Positions 46,668 to 56,061 of a stretch of DNA of 64,000 bases are shown here, piece after piece. The notes beneath the pieces were generated by a model, which had not been told where the DNA came from, did no database searches, and saw only the letters and a program-made list of their open reading frames with translations. Both the position numbers and the translations under genes were made by a program. Source of the stretch: Nevskia ramosa DSM 11499 (GTDB taxonomy: Bacteria > Pseudomonadota > Gammaproteobacteria > Nevskiales > Nevskiaceae); NCBI RefSeq assembly GCF_000420645.1, contig NZ_ATVI01000009.1:233134-297133 (forward strand), read 5' to 3'. The number at the start of each line of letters is the position of its first letter. Positions within the stretch are counted from its first letter, which is position 1.

Positions 46668-46761
46668 TGCGGACCTCGATTCACGGCGGCTTGCCGAGGC
46701 TGAACAGTAATGCGACGCTTTGCTCGCATTCAATTCGCGATGCCGCTTCCGGAGGTCCGCC

Positions 46762-47379
46762 GTGCGCAAGAGCCCGAAGCAGCAGCGCTCGCAGAAAATG
46801 GTCGACGCCTTGATCGAAGCGACCGGCCGGGCGATCGCCGAACACGGCCTGGCGCATGCGAGCACCAACCACATCGCCGTGCTGGCCGGGGTCAGCGTCG
46901 GTTCGCTGTATCAGTACTTCGACAGCAAGGGCGCGCTGCTCGAAGCGCTGCTGGATCGGCTGAGCAGCGATCTCGCCGGCTTGATCGATCAACGCATCGA
47001 CAGCCTGCTCGATGCCGACGTGCGCAGCACCGTGCACGGCCTGCTGTCCGCGGTATTCGCGTTCATGCAGAAGGATGAGGGCCTGTACCTGGAACTGGCG
47101 CGCAACTGGCACCAGCTGCATTCGATGCGCGTCGTCGATCTGCTCGAACGGCACATGTTCGAGGTCTGCCGGCTGTACCTGCTGCGTCATCTGAACCAGT
47201 TCCGCATCGCCAATCCGCATGCGGTGCTGTTCGTGATCATCAACAGCACCCTGATGACGCTGATCCGCTACCTGAGCCAGCCGAACTCGCATCTGCGCAA
47301 GGACGAGATCATCGACTGCCTCAGCGACATGCTGGCCGCGTACATGCAGTCGCTGAACGAGGCGCCGGCAAAGGCTTGA
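46762..47379 (+). CDS. TetR-family transcriptional regulator
   Basis: This 205-residue protein begins at a GTG with GGAGG at 46751-46755, six bases upstream, which decides the start. It has an N-terminal TetR helix-turn-helix (HASTNHIAVLAGVSVGSLYQYFDSKGALLEAL) and an all-helical ligand domain with a C-terminal part typical of the family. It lies between a divergent MpaB-like gene and a downstream epoxide-hydrolase-like gene about 100 bp away. It may control either; no palindromic operator was identified. Confidence 0.9.
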   Translation: MRKSPKQQRSQKMVDALIEATGRAIAEHGLAHASTNHIAVLAGVSVGSLYQYFDSKGALLEALLDRLSSDLAGLIDQRIDSLLDADVRSTVHGLLSAVFAFMQKDEGLYLELARNWHQLHSMRVVDLLERHMFEVCRLYLLRHLNQFRIANPHAVLFVIINSTLMTLIRYLSQPNSHLRKDEIIDCLSDMLAAYMQSLNEAPAKA

Positions 47380-47477
47380 GTCACTGCGGCTCTTGTTCTA
47401 CTCGCGTTTTGCCGCGACCGTCATGCAGTGCGGCGCGGGCTTCGGCACACTTCCGGACCCCTATCGAGAGCGCATTC

Positions 47478-48515
47478 ATGTCCACCCGCAAGCACCATCT
47501 GCTGTCCGTCAATGGCGTCCGCATTCATGCTGTCGAAGAGGGCAGTGGCCCGCTGGTCGTGATGGTCCATGGCTTCCCGGAGTCCTGGTATTCGTGGCGG
47601 CATCAGCTGACCGCGCTGGCTGCTGCCGGTTATCGCGCGGTGGCGATCGATCAGCGTGGCTACGGGCGCTCGTCGAAGTTCGCCAATACCGATGCCTATC
47701 GCATTCACGCGCTGGTCGGCGATGTCGTCGGCGTGGTCCATGCGCTAGGCGAAAAGACCGCCGTGGTCATCGGCCACGACTGGGGCGCGCCGGTGGCGTG
47801 GACCGCTGCCTGGCTGCATCCGGAAGTGTTCACCGGCGTGATCGGCCTGAGCGTGCCGTTCTCCGGACGCGGGCTGATAGCGCTGCCGGGCAGCCCGTTC
47901 GGCGAGCGCCATCCGGGTGAACTGCATGCCGAACTGGCCGGCCCCGGCCAGACCTTCTACCAGGACTATTTCGGCGCCATGGAGGCCGCAGTCAACGAGA
48001 TCGAAAGCGATGTCCGCGGCTGGCTGCGCGGCGCGGTGTGGTCCTTGTCCGGCGCGCCGCTGAAGGCGCTGCTGCCGGATTTCGCGACGATGGATCAGGT
48101 CGCGCTGATTCGCGGCAGCGCCATTTCGATCGCCGAAGGCGGCCGGATGTCCGATCGCTTCATGCAGCCGGAAACGATGCCGGCCTGGTTCACCGAAGCC
48201 GATCTCGACGTCTTCACCAACGAGTTCGAGCGCTCCGGTTTTGTCGGGCCGCTGGCCTTCTATCACAACCTCGTCAACGACTGGCATGACCTGGAAGCCC
48301 AGGCCGACAAGCCGCTGACGCCACCGGCGCTGTTCATCGGCGGCGAGTTCGACGTCGCCACCGGCTGGGGCCAGGAAGCGATCGCCCGCGCGTCAGAGCG
48401 CATGCCGAACTACGTCGGCACCAAGATCTTCAAGGGCAGCGGCCACTGGATCCAGCAGGAACAGCCGGCGGAGACCAATGCGGCGATTCTGGAGTTTCTG
48501 GCGGCGCTGAAGTAG
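47478..48515 (+). CDS. Alpha/beta-hydrolase, epoxide hydrolase-like
   Basis: This 345-residue protein has the HGFPESW oxyanion motif, DQRGYGRSS, the aspartate-nucleophile elbow GHDWGAPVAW and the C-terminal catalytic His in GSGHWIQQEQP. The acidic partner is in the FIGGEFDVATGWG region. A cap-domain tyrosine in LAFYHNLVNDW matches soluble epoxide hydrolases. It should hydrolyse an epoxide to a diol, with a haloalkane or ester as a possible alternative. It stands downstream of the TetR gene and is closed by the strong hairpin at 48524-48558. Confidence 0.88.
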   Translation: MSTRKHHLLSVNGVRIHAVEEGSGPLVVMVHGFPESWYSWRHQLTALAAAGYRAVAIDQRGYGRSSKFANTDAYRIHALVGDVVGVVHALGEKTAVVIGHDWGAPVAWTAAWLHPEVFTGVIGLSVPFSGRGLIALPGSPFGERHPGELHAELAGPGQTFYQDYFGAMEAAVNEIESDVRGWLRGAVWSLSGAPLKALLPDFATMDQVALIRGSAISIAEGGRMSDRFMQPETMPAWFTEADLDVFTNEFERSGFVGPLAFYHNLVNDWHDLEAQADKPLTPPALFIGGEFDVATGWGQEAIARASERMPNYVGTKIFKGSGHWIQQEQPAETNAAILEFLAALK

Positions 48516-48523
48516 CGCTCTGA

Positions 48524-48558
48524 GTCCTGAGCCGGCAGCAACGCTGCCGGCTCAGGAC
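48524..48558. terminator. Bidirectional hairpin between convergent genes
   Basis: GTCCTGAGCCGGCAGC-AAC-GCTGCCGGCTCAGGAC is a perfect 16-bp stem. It sits between the ends of the hydrolase and dehydrogenase genes. No U-tract is seen, so termination is likely but not certain. Confidence 0.65.
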
Positions 48559-48564
48559 CAGGCT

Positions 48565-50022
48565 TCAGAGCCCCGCCATGCAGGTGTATTTCACGACCAG
48601 ATAATCCTCGATGCCGTAGTGCGAGCCTTCGCGGCCGAGGCCGGATTGCTTGACGCCGCCGAACGGGGCGACTTCGTTGGAGATCAGGCCGGTGTTGACA
48701 CCGACCATGCCGTATTCCAGCGCGCCGGATACCCGCCAGACGCGGCCGACATCGCGGGCGTAGAAGTAGCTGGCCAGGCCGAACTCGGTGTCGTTGGCCA
48801 TCGCGATCGCTTCCTCTTCGGTCTCGAAGCGGAACAGCGGCGCCAGCGGGCCGAAGGTTTCTTCGCGGGCCACCAGCATGTCCTGGGTGGCGTTGGCGAT
48901 CACCGAGGGTTCGAAGAACGAGCCGCCGAGTGAATGGCGCTGGCCGCCGGCGAGCAGCGTGCCGCCCTTGGCCAGGGCATCGTGGATGTGTTCCTCGATC
49001 TTGATCACCGCCTTGTCGTCGATCAGCGGGCCGATCTTGACGCCATCGGCGGCGCCATCGCCGACGGTCAGTTTCTGCACGGCGGCGACGAACTTGGTGG
49101 CGAAGGCTTCGTAGACGCCGGCCTGCACGTAGATGCGGTTCGAGCAGACGCAGGTCTGGCCAGCGTTGCGGTACTTGGAAATGATCGCGCCTTCGACGGC
49201 GGCATCGAGATCGGCATCGTCGAAGACGATGAACGGCGCGTTGCCGCCGAGTTCCATCGACACCTTCTTGATCGTCGCCGCGGTCTGGCCCATCAGCGTC
49301 CGGCCGACTTCGGTGGAGCCGGTGAAGGTCAGCTTGCGGACCAGCGGATTGGTCGCCATCTCGGTGCCGACCTCACTGGCCGCGCCGGTGACCACCGACA
49401 GCACGCCGGACGGAATGCCGGCCCGTTCGGCAAGCACCATCAGCGCCAGTGCCGACAGCGGCGTCTGCGACGCCGGCTTGACCACCATCGTGCAACCCGC
49501 CGCCAGCGCCGGGCCGACCTTGCGGGTGATCATCGCTGCCGGGAAATTCCACGGCGTGATCGCCGCGCAGACGCCTACGGGTTCCTTGGTGATGACCAGT
49601 CGCTGGCCGACCAGCGTCGGCGGAATCACGTCGCCGTAAGTGCGCTTGCCTTCCTCGGCAAACCATTCGATGAACGAGGCCGCATAGGCGATCTCGGTGC
49701 GCGATTCGCTCAGCGGCTTGCCCTGCTCGGCAGTCATCAGCTGCGCAAGATCTTCCTGGTTGGCCATGATCAGGTTGAACCAGGTGCGCAGCAGGCCGGC
49801 CCGATCCTTCGCGGTGCGCGCCCGCCAGGCTGGCCAGGCGGCATTGGCCGCTTCGATCGCGTCGCGGGTTTCCTTGCTGCCCAGTTTCGGCACGCTGGCC
49901 AGCAGCGCGCCGGTCGCCGGGTTGTGAACCTCGATCGTGGCCTCGCCGCCGATCCACTCGCCACCGATCAGGCATTGCTGGCGCAGCAGCGTGGGGTCCT
50001 TGAGCTTCAGTGCGGTGGTCAT
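48565..50022 (-). CDS. gabD: NAD(P)-dependent succinate-semialdehyde dehydrogenase
   Basis: This 485-residue aldehyde dehydrogenase has TPWNFPAAMITRK, the cofactor/oxyanion segment FTGSTEVGRTLM, the catalytic-glutamate motif MELGGNAPFIV and the cysteine motif NAGQTCVCSNRIYV, ending in EDYLVVKYTCMAGL. The combination matches GabD, which oxidises succinic semialdehyde to succinate; related enzymes act on glutarate semialdehyde or aromatic-ring-derived semialdehydes. An AGGA upstream (minus strand) supports the ATG at 50022. In this setting it might also handle the semialdehyde produced by BoxC, but that enzyme is usually a dedicated BoxD, so this is a guess. Confidence 0.85.
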   Translation of the reverse strand: MTTALKLKDPTLLRQQCLIGGEWIGGEATIEVHNPATGALLASVPKLGSKETRDAIEAANAAWPAWRARTAKDRAGLLRTWFNLIMANQEDLAQLMTAEQGKPLSESRTEIAYAASFIEWFAEEGKRTYGDVIPPTLVGQRLVITKEPVGVCAAITPWNFPAAMITRKVGPALAAGCTMVVKPASQTPLSALALMVLAERAGIPSGVLSVVTGAASEVGTEMATNPLVRKLTFTGSTEVGRTLMGQTAATIKKVSMELGGNAPFIVFDDADLDAAVEGAIISKYRNAGQTCVCSNRIYVQAGVYEAFATKFVAAVQKLTVGDGAADGVKIGPLIDDKAVIKIEEHIHDALAKGGTLLAGGQRHSLGGSFFEPSVIANATQDMLVAREETFGPLAPLFRFETEEEAIAMANDTEFGLASYFYARDVGRVWRVSGALEYGMVGVNTGLISNEVAPFGGVKQSGLGREGSHYGIEDYLVVKYTCMAGL

Positions 50023-50267
50023 GTCGGGTTCCTGTGCGGTGGGCGTGGCAGGCGGCGATCCTAGCAAGTGCCTGCTGCGTGGTTGGTTGGGGCTGTAGCT
50101 GGCGGACAGCGCTCGTACGACGAGGTTCCTGGCGAGTCTTCGAGGCTGGTTGCCAATTGCCGATCGGGTCTGCCACTTATCGACATTTCATGATCGTAAA
50201 TTGATCTAATAAGCCGAATCTTTATTCGATAGTATCGCGGCGTCTTTCGAACTGAACGCTCTGTCTC

Positions 50268-51047
50268 GTGTCCGCTTTCTCGCGCTCGCTATTGCTCCTG
50301 CCTTTGTTCGCCGTGCTGGCTGCCTGCCGGCAGGCGACGCCGTCTTTGCCGGCGATCCAGGTCGAGATCAGCCATGTCGTGGGTGCGGTGCCGCTGGTGA
50401 TCGGCGAAGCGCTGACCACGCCGGCCGGCGAAACCCTGAGCGTGAAGCGGCTGCAGTACTACCTGTCGAACCCGCGTCTGCTGAAGGCCGACGGCAGCTG
50501 GCAGGCGCCGCCGCAGGATCTGCAGTCGCCCGACGGTTACTACCTGATCGACGCGGCGAAGCCGGAGACCACGCACTTCCTTTTGCCGGCGGCACCGGCC
50601 GGTGAATACAGCGGTGTCGAGTTCACCATCGGCGTCGATGAAACCCGCAACGGCAGCGGCGCGCAGACCGGGGCGCTAGATCCGGCACACGGCATGTTCT
50701 GGACCTGGGCGACCGGCTACATCCATTTCAAGCTCGAAGGCACGTCGCCAGCGTCGCCGGAAGCCGACCACACCGTCACGCTGCACCTCGGCGGCAACGG
50801 GCTGCAGCGCACCGTGTTCCTGCCGTTCGCACCGAAGCCGGTGCGGGTCTCGGCCGACATCCAGCCGACCGTCCATCTGCATGCCGATCTCGCCGCCTTC
50901 CTCGGCGGGGCAACGCCGCTGAAGTTCGCCGAGCAGCCACTGGTGATGCAGGCGAAAGACGGTCTGCCGCTGGCGGATCGTCTGGGTAGCTTGCTGAGCG
51001 TCGATCACATCCATCACGAGCCAGCCGGCGCGCCTCATCGTCCATGA
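50268..51047 (+). CDS. mbnP: MbnP-like copper-binding lipoprotein
   Basis: This 259-residue protein has a lipoprotein signal (LAAC lipobox near residue 20), and the family core VKRLQYYLSNPRLLKADG, GEYSGVEFTIGVDE, LDPAHGMFWTWATGYIHFKLEG and a C-terminal copper-site-like SVDHIHHEP. MbnP proteins bind copper after their partner MbnH converts a tryptophan to kynurenine; tryptophans lie in the MFWTWA motif. It starts with GTG at 50268 and overlaps mbnH by 4 bp. No methanobactin precursor peptide or TonB receptor was seen nearby, so this is the MbnPH pair alone. It would act at the outer or inner membrane facing the periplasm. Confidence 0.85.
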   Translation: MSAFSRSLLLLPLFAVLAACRQATPSLPAIQVEISHVVGAVPLVIGEALTTPAGETLSVKRLQYYLSNPRLLKADGSWQAPPQDLQSPDGYYLIDAAKPETTHFLLPAAPAGEYSGVEFTIGVDETRNGSGAQTGALDPAHGMFWTWATGYIHFKLEGTSPASPEADHTVTLHLGGNGLQRTVFLPFAPKPVRVSADIQPTVHLHADLAAFLGGATPLKFAEQPLVMQAKDGLPLADRLGSLLSVDHIHHEPAGAPHRP

Positions 51048-52132
51048 AGCCTCGCCTGGTGCCGCGTCGCAGCGCCGGCAGAGTCGCCTTGCTCGCGGCG
51101 CTGCTGCTCGCCGTGTTCGGCGGGCTGGCCTTGAGTGCGCGTGGCGGCGTCGAGCAGCTGGTCGACTATCTAGCTCTCCAGCGCACGCCGAGCTTCACCG
51201 TGCCGGCCGGCTGGCCGCAGCCGGTCTATGACTTCCGCAACAACCCGATTACCGATGCCGGTTTCGCTCTCGGCCGCCAGTTGTTCTACGACCCGAAGCT
51301 GTCGCGCGACGGCACGATCGCCTGCGCCAGTTGCCATCAGCAGTTCGCGGCGTTCGCGCACTACGATCATCCGGTCAGCCACGGCATCCGCAATCAGAAC
51401 GGCAAGCGTAATGCGCCCGGTCTGTTCAACCTCGCCTGGCAGCCGCAGCTGATGTGGGACGGCTCGGCACATCACCTGGAAATGCAGCCGCTCGGGCCGC
51501 TGGTCAATCCGGTCGAGATGGACCAGAACCTGCCGGACCTGCTGACCAGGCTGCGCGCCGATGCCGAGTACCCGGCACGCTTCGCCGCGGCGTTCGGTAC
51601 GCCGGACATCGACAGCCAGCGCCTGCTGCGCGCGCTCGCCCAGTTCACCGGCACGTTGGTGTCGGCCAACAGTCGCTACGACCGCTACCGGGCCGGCGAT
51701 ACCGATGCGCTGAGCGTCACCGAACAGACCGGCCTGGCCAGCTTCCGCGCTCACTGCGCGAGCTGCCACACGGAGCCGTTGCTCAGCGATTTCAGCTACC
51801 GCAGCAACGGTCTCGATGCCGAACCGAAGGATCCGGGCCGCTCGACCATCAGCGGTCGCGACGAAGACCGCGGCCGTTTCCGCGTGCCGAGCCTGCGCAA
51901 TCTCGGCCTGACGCCGCCGTACATGCACGATGGTCGCTTCGACACGCTGGAGCAGGTCGTCGAGCATTACCGCAGCGGTGTCGTCGACAGCGCGGCACTT
52001 GATCCAGCACTGCGCGGCGGTATTCAGATCGACGACGGCGAGCGCGACGCGCTGCTGGCCTTCCTGCGCACGCTCGACGATCCCGCCTTCGTCCACGACA
52101 TCCGCTATGCCGATCCGGGAGCGCGTCGATGA
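51044..52132 (+). CDS. mbnH: MbnH-like di-heme cytochrome c peroxidase-family enzyme
   Basis: This 362-residue MauG/MbnH-family protein has an N-terminal membrane anchor and two c-type heme motifs, CASCH at 94-98 and CASCH at 238-242. It also has the conserved GLFNLAWQPQLMWDGS segment and a PPYMHDGRFDTLEQVVEHY stretch. MbnH uses a bis-Fe(IV)-type intermediate to oxidise a tryptophan of MbnP. Its start overlaps mbnP and its stop overlaps the next gene, so the three are coupled. A classical bacterial cytochrome c peroxidase is the alternative, but the MbnP partner argues for MbnH. Confidence 0.88.
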   Translation: MKPRLVPRRSAGRVALLAALLLAVFGGLALSARGGVEQLVDYLALQRTPSFTVPAGWPQPVYDFRNNPITDAGFALGRQLFYDPKLSRDGTIACASCHQQFAAFAHYDHPVSHGIRNQNGKRNAPGLFNLAWQPQLMWDGSAHHLEMQPLGPLVNPVEMDQNLPDLLTRLRADAEYPARFAAAFGTPDIDSQRLLRALAQFTGTLVSANSRYDRYRAGDTDALSVTEQTGLASFRAHCASCHTEPLLSDFSYRSNGLDAEPKDPGRSTISGRDEDRGRFRVPSLRNLGLTPPYMHDGRFDTLEQVVEHYRSGVVDSAALDPALRGGIQIDDGERDALLAFLRTLDDPAFVHDIRYADPGARR

Positions 52133-52659
52133 AGACGATCCTGCGTCTGCTGGCCACGCTGTGCCTGATGACTGCACTGGTGTCGCAAGCCCATGAGGGC
52201 CACGAGCACGAAGAAGCCGAGACGGAAGCTGCCGTGCCGGCCGTAGTCCGCGGCGCGCGTCTGGCGCTGAGCACGCCAAGAGTCGAACTGGTTGCCGTCC
52301 GTACTGCCGATGGCGCGCTGAACATCTACGCCGACGACTACGCGAGCAATGCGCCGCTGGCCGGCGTCGCGCTTCATGTGCGCATCGGCACTCGCAGCCT
52401 GCAGGCCGCCGATGTGGCACCGGGCAGCTGGCTGATTCCGGCCGCTCTGCTGACGGACGACGACCAGCCGCCGACGCATTTCGAGCTGCGCGGCAACGGC
52501 TGGACGGAAACGCTCGAAGGTCGTCTGCCGGCAAAGCCGGTGGCTACTGCTTCTGCTGAAACCCGTAGCGGCGGCGATGGCGGCGGTCTTGTGCTGGTGT
52601 TGCTGCCGTTGCTCGCCGTGCTGGCCTGGCAGCGCCGCAGCACTCCGGAACGGGGCTGA
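52129..52659 (+). CDS. Small His-rich membrane-anchored protein
   Basis: This 176-residue protein has a signal peptide (MKTILRLLATLCLMTALVSQA) followed directly by a metal-binding-type AHEGHEHEE stretch, a beta-rich middle with APLAGVALHVRIGTRSLQA, a Thr/Ala linker and a C-terminal transmembrane helix (GGLVLVLLPLLAVLAW) ending in basic residues. No standard domain was recognised. It is coupled to mbnH by a 4-bp overlap and lies 6 bp before an RND permease. It probably binds metal in the periplasm and docks to the membrane complex. The same AHEGHEHEE sequence recurs in the adaptor at 60738. Confidence 0.75.
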   Translation: MKTILRLLATLCLMTALVSQAHEGHEHEEAETEAAVPAVVRGARLALSTPRVELVAVRTADGALNIYADDYASNAPLAGVALHVRIGTRSLQAADVAPGSWLIPAALLTDDDQPPTHFELRGNGWTETLEGRLPAKPVATASAETRSGGDGGGLVLVLLPLLAVLAWQRRSTPERG

Positions 52660-52665
52660 AGCGCG

Positions 52666-55600
52666 ATGTTCGCCACCATCCTCAACACAAGTCTGCGCAA
52701 CCGCGTGCTGGTCCTGGCGCTGGCCCTGGTGCTGGTCGCGGTCGGCCTGTATCAGGCTGGACGACTGCCGGTCGACGTACTGCCGGATCTGACCCGGCCG
52801 ACCGTCGCCGTGCAGGTCGAAGCCGCCGGCCTGGCTGCCGAGGATGTCGAGACTCAGGTCAGCTATCCGCTGGAAACCGCGCTCAGCGGCCTGCCGGGCA
52901 TCACCCGGCTGCGCTCAGTGTCGAGCGCGGGTATCTCCATCGTCTACGCCGAGTTCGACTGGGAAGCCGATCTGTATCGCAGCCGCCAGCTGGTGGCCGA
53001 ACGGCTCGATGCGGCGCGCAGCCAGTTGCCGACAGGGCTCGCGCCACGGATCGGTCCGCCGACGTCGTTGATGGGCGAAATCCTGCTGGTCGCCTTGCAG
53101 GGCGAGGGCGTGTCTCCGCAAGCGCTGCGTGATCACGCCGAATGGACCTTGCGGCCGGCCTTGCTGGCGGTGCCCGGCGTCGCCCAGGTGCTGGCGATCG
53201 GTGGCGAGATTCGCCAGTACGAAGTGCAGCCGGACCCGCAGCGCTTGCGCCAGCTCGGCGTCACCTTGACCGAACTCGAAACCGCACTGCGCGGCCACGG
53301 CCAGAACCTCGGTGCCGGGTTGGTCGAATCCGGTGGTCGCGAAGTGTCCTTGCGCAGCGTCAGCCGGCCGTTCGATTTCGAAGCGCTGAATCAGGTCGCC
53401 ATCGCCCAGCGCGGCGCGGCGGTGATCCGGGTCGGGCAGGTGGCCGATCTGGCGGTCGGTCATCGCTATCCGCGTGGCATGGCCGGCGCCAACGGCCACC
53501 CGGCGGTGATCGTCGCGATCCAGAAACAGCCGGGTGTCGACACGCTGGCGCTGACTACGGCCCTTGAAGCGCGGCTGGCCACGCTCGATGCCGGTCTGCC
53601 GAAAGGCGCGACCCGGCTGACCGTGTTCCGGCAGGCCGATTTCATTCGCCACTCGGTCGGCAACGTGCTCGATGCGCTGCGCGACGGCGCGGTGATCGTC
53701 GCCATCATCCTGTTCGTGTTCCTGCTCAGCGGCCGCGCGACCCTGATCGCGCTGACCGCGATTCCGCTGTCGGTGCTCGCCGCGATCCTGGCCTTGCAGG
53801 CGCTGGGGCTGTCGATCAACACGATGACCCTGGGCGGTCTGGCGATCGCGGTCGGCGAGCTGGTCGACGATGCGGTGGTCGGCGTCGAGAACGTTGTTCG
53901 TAGATTGCGTGCGCAGCGGCTGACCGGGTTGGCGCTGGTCCGAGCCGTGGGCCTGGCGACGCTCGAAGTGCGCTCCGGCATTCTCTACGCGACCCTGCTG
54001 ATCGTGCTGGTATTCGCGCCGCTGTTCGCGCTTGGCGGCGTCGAAGGCCGGCTGTTCGCGCCGCTCGGCATCGCCTACATCGCGGCGATTCTCGCCAGCC
54101 TGGTGGTGGCGATCACGGTGACGCCGGTGCTCTGCGTGCTGGCCTTCGGTGATGCCGCGCGGCTGCCGGTGGAGCCGCGCTGGCTGGCGCGCCTGAAGGC
54201 TTTCTACCTGCGTCTGCTGGAACGGGCCTTGGGGCGGGCGAAGCTGATGCTGGTCGCCGTCGCCGCCATCCTGGTGCTGACCGCCGTGCTGGCGCTGCAA
54301 CTGCCGCGGGCCTTCCTGCCGCCGTTCAACGAAGGCACCTTGACGGTGAACCTGATCGCCGCGCCCGGCATCGCATTGACCGAATCCGATCGCCTCGGCC
54401 GCATCGCCGAGAAGCAGATTCTGGAAGTGCCGGAAGTCACCGCCGTCGGCCGCCGCACCGGCCGCGCCGAGGCCGATGAGCATGCCGAGGGCGTGCATTA
54501 CTCCGAGCTGGATGTGTCGCTGCGCGAGGGCGGCCGCTCGCGCCGCGAGATCGCAGCCGATATCCGCAACCGGCTGTCGGCGCTGCCGGCGGCGGTGTCG
54601 ATCGGCCAGCCGATTTCGCATCGTCTCGATCACCTGCTGTCCGGCGTTCGCGCGCCGCTGGTGGTGAAAGTCATCGGTGACGATCTGCCGACCCTGCGCC
54701 GCCTCGCCTCCGAAGTGCAGGCGCTGCTGGCGAAGCTGCCGGGGCTCACCGATGTGCTGGTCGAGCCGCAGGTCGATACGCCGCAGTTCGATGTCCGCAT
54801 CGATGCCCGCGCGGCCGCCGAAGCCGGCGTTGCTCCGGCACGCGCGCAGGCGGCGCTCGCAGTGCTGGTCAATGGCGAAATCCTGTCGCAGATCGTCGAA
54901 GGCGAAAGCCGTCATGCGCTGGTGCTGCGTCTGCCGGAAGCGGGGCGACAGCCTGAAGCCTTGAAGTCGCTGCTGATCGACGGCACGGCCGGCCCGGTGC
55001 CGCTGAGCTGGATCGCCAGCCTGAGCACCAGCGCGGCGCCGAACCAGATCCTGCGCGAGCATCTGCGGCGCAGGGTCGCGGTGACCGCGTTCCCGGCCGA
55101 TCACGGTTTCGAGCAATCGGCTGCCGAGGCGCGCGAGCTGTTGGCTGGCCTGAGCCTGCCGCCGGGCTACGTGCTGAGTCTGGAAGGGCAGGCGGCCTCG
55201 GCGGATGAGGCGACGCGGCGCATCGGCGCGCTGGCCTTGCTGTCCCTGCTGCTGATGGCGGCCGTGCTGCATGCGCGCTACGGCTCGCTGCCGCTGACCC
55301 TGATCATTCTCGGCAACGTGCCGCTGGCGCTGGTCGGCGGCGTGCTGGCGCTCAGCATCACCGGTACGCCGCTGTCGATCGCCAGCCTGGTCGGTTTCGT
55401 GACTCTGGCCGGCATCGCGGCGCGTAACGGCATTCTGAAGATCAGCCACTACCTGACGCTGGCCCGCGACGAGGGCGAAGTGTTCGGCACCGCGCTGGTG
55501 CTCAGAGGCTCGGCCGAACGCCTGACGCCGGTGGTGATGACCGCCCTGATCGCAGCGCTCTCGCTGATGCCGCTGATGCTCGATGGCGCGGCACCTGGCA

Positions 55601-55743
55601 AGGAAATCCTTCATCCGGTGGCGCTGGTGATCTTCGGTGGCCTGCTGTCGTCGACGTTGCTCGACAGCTTCCTGACGCCGCTGCTGTTCCTGCGTCATGG
55701 CCGTACGGCGACAGAAGCCGCTGCTGTTTGGGCGGAGCCATGA
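52666..55743 (+). CDS. Heavy-metal-type RND efflux permease (CusA/CzcA-like)
   Basis: This 1025-residue inner-membrane protein has an RND topology with twelve helices, the HME-type start LNTSLRNRVLVLALALVLVAVG, PVDVLPDLTRPTVAVQVEA, the fourth-helix proton-relay region GELVDDAVVGVEN, and a second half opening AKLMLVAVAAILVLTAVLA. The DDA-VxVEN arrangement differs from both CzcA (DGAxxxVEN) and CusA, so the metal cannot be assigned from it. It belongs to the mbn block and lacks an adjacent outer-membrane factor; the candidate adaptors are 5 kb downstream. It would export a metal or metal complex from the periplasm or membrane. Confidence 0.85.
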   Translation: MFATILNTSLRNRVLVLALALVLVAVGLYQAGRLPVDVLPDLTRPTVAVQVEAAGLAAEDVETQVSYPLETALSGLPGITRLRSVSSAGISIVYAEFDWEADLYRSRQLVAERLDAARSQLPTGLAPRIGPPTSLMGEILLVALQGEGVSPQALRDHAEWTLRPALLAVPGVAQVLAIGGEIRQYEVQPDPQRLRQLGVTLTELETALRGHGQNLGAGLVESGGREVSLRSVSRPFDFEALNQVAIAQRGAAVIRVGQVADLAVGHRYPRGMAGANGHPAVIVAIQKQPGVDTLALTTALEARLATLDAGLPKGATRLTVFRQADFIRHSVGNVLDALRDGAVIVAIILFVFLLSGRATLIALTAIPLSVLAAILALQALGLSINTMTLGGLAIAVGELVDDAVVGVENVVRRLRAQRLTGLALVRAVGLATLEVRSGILYATLLIVLVFAPLFALGGVEGRLFAPLGIAYIAAILASLVVAITVTPVLCVLAFGDAARLPVEPRWLARLKAFYLRLLERALGRAKLMLVAVAAILVLTAVLALQLPRAFLPPFNEGTLTVNLIAAPGIALTESDRLGRIAEKQILEVPEVTAVGRRTGRAEADEHAEGVHYSELDVSLREGGRSRREIAADIRNRLSALPAAVSIGQPISHRLDHLLSGVRAPLVVKVIGDDLPTLRRLASEVQALLAKLPGLTDVLVEPQVDTPQFDVRIDARAAAEAGVAPARAQAALAVLVNGEILSQIVEGESRHALVLRLPEAGRQPEALKSLLIDGTAGPVPLSWIASLSTSAAPNQILREHLRRRVAVTAFPADHGFEQSAAEARELLAGLSLPPGYVLSLEGQAASADEATRRIGALALLSLLLMAAVLHARYGSLPLTLIILGNVPLALVGGVLALSITGTPLSIASLVGFVTLAGIAARNGILKISHYLTLARDEGEVFGTALVLRGSAERLTPVVMTALIAALSLMPLMLDGAAPGKEILHPVALVIFGGLLSSTLLDSFLTPLLFLRHGRTATEAAAVWAEP

Positions 55744-56061
55744 GTGCGGCGCCCTTATCGCGTTTGGTTAAAAGCAAATAACCTAATTTTTATAAGTCAT
55801 GTCAGTTCGGTATTTCCTTATGCCCTTCAAATGCATATGGAATGCTGCAAATGATTGATCCTTAAAACCTTACAAGTTCCCTGCGGGAATAAATGATCTA
55901 TTCGGAACCAGCGATCGGAAGGTTTACGCCGTTTACGATACAGAGGCTTGAATCATGGCGGTATTTCTGTCGCAAAAATACAGAAATGAAGGTCCGCGCA
56001 GGTTTGGGAAACTTCGAGAAAGATGCTTTTGAGAGATCACATTGATATGGGAGATGTTCAC
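55744..56061 (+). other. AT-rich leader between RND permease and propeller gene
   Basis: About 320 bp of visibly lower GC than all neighbours. A weak terminator-like GGTTA-N8-TAACC-TAATTTTT lies at 55766-55791, and TTCCC-TGC-GGGAA lies further on. This is probably the promoter region of the next gene, ending in GGGAG at 56049-56053. Confidence 0.55.

Noticed and set aside
50268..52132. Methanobactin biosynthesis locus
   Set aside because: Only the MbnP/MbnH pair is present; no precursor peptide, MbnB/MbnC or TonB receptor was seen in the surrounding sequence.
52915..55698. 927-codon antisense frame opposite the RND permease
   Set aside because: Composition is dominated by Gln, Arg and His, and the plus strand carries an unmistakable RND permease.
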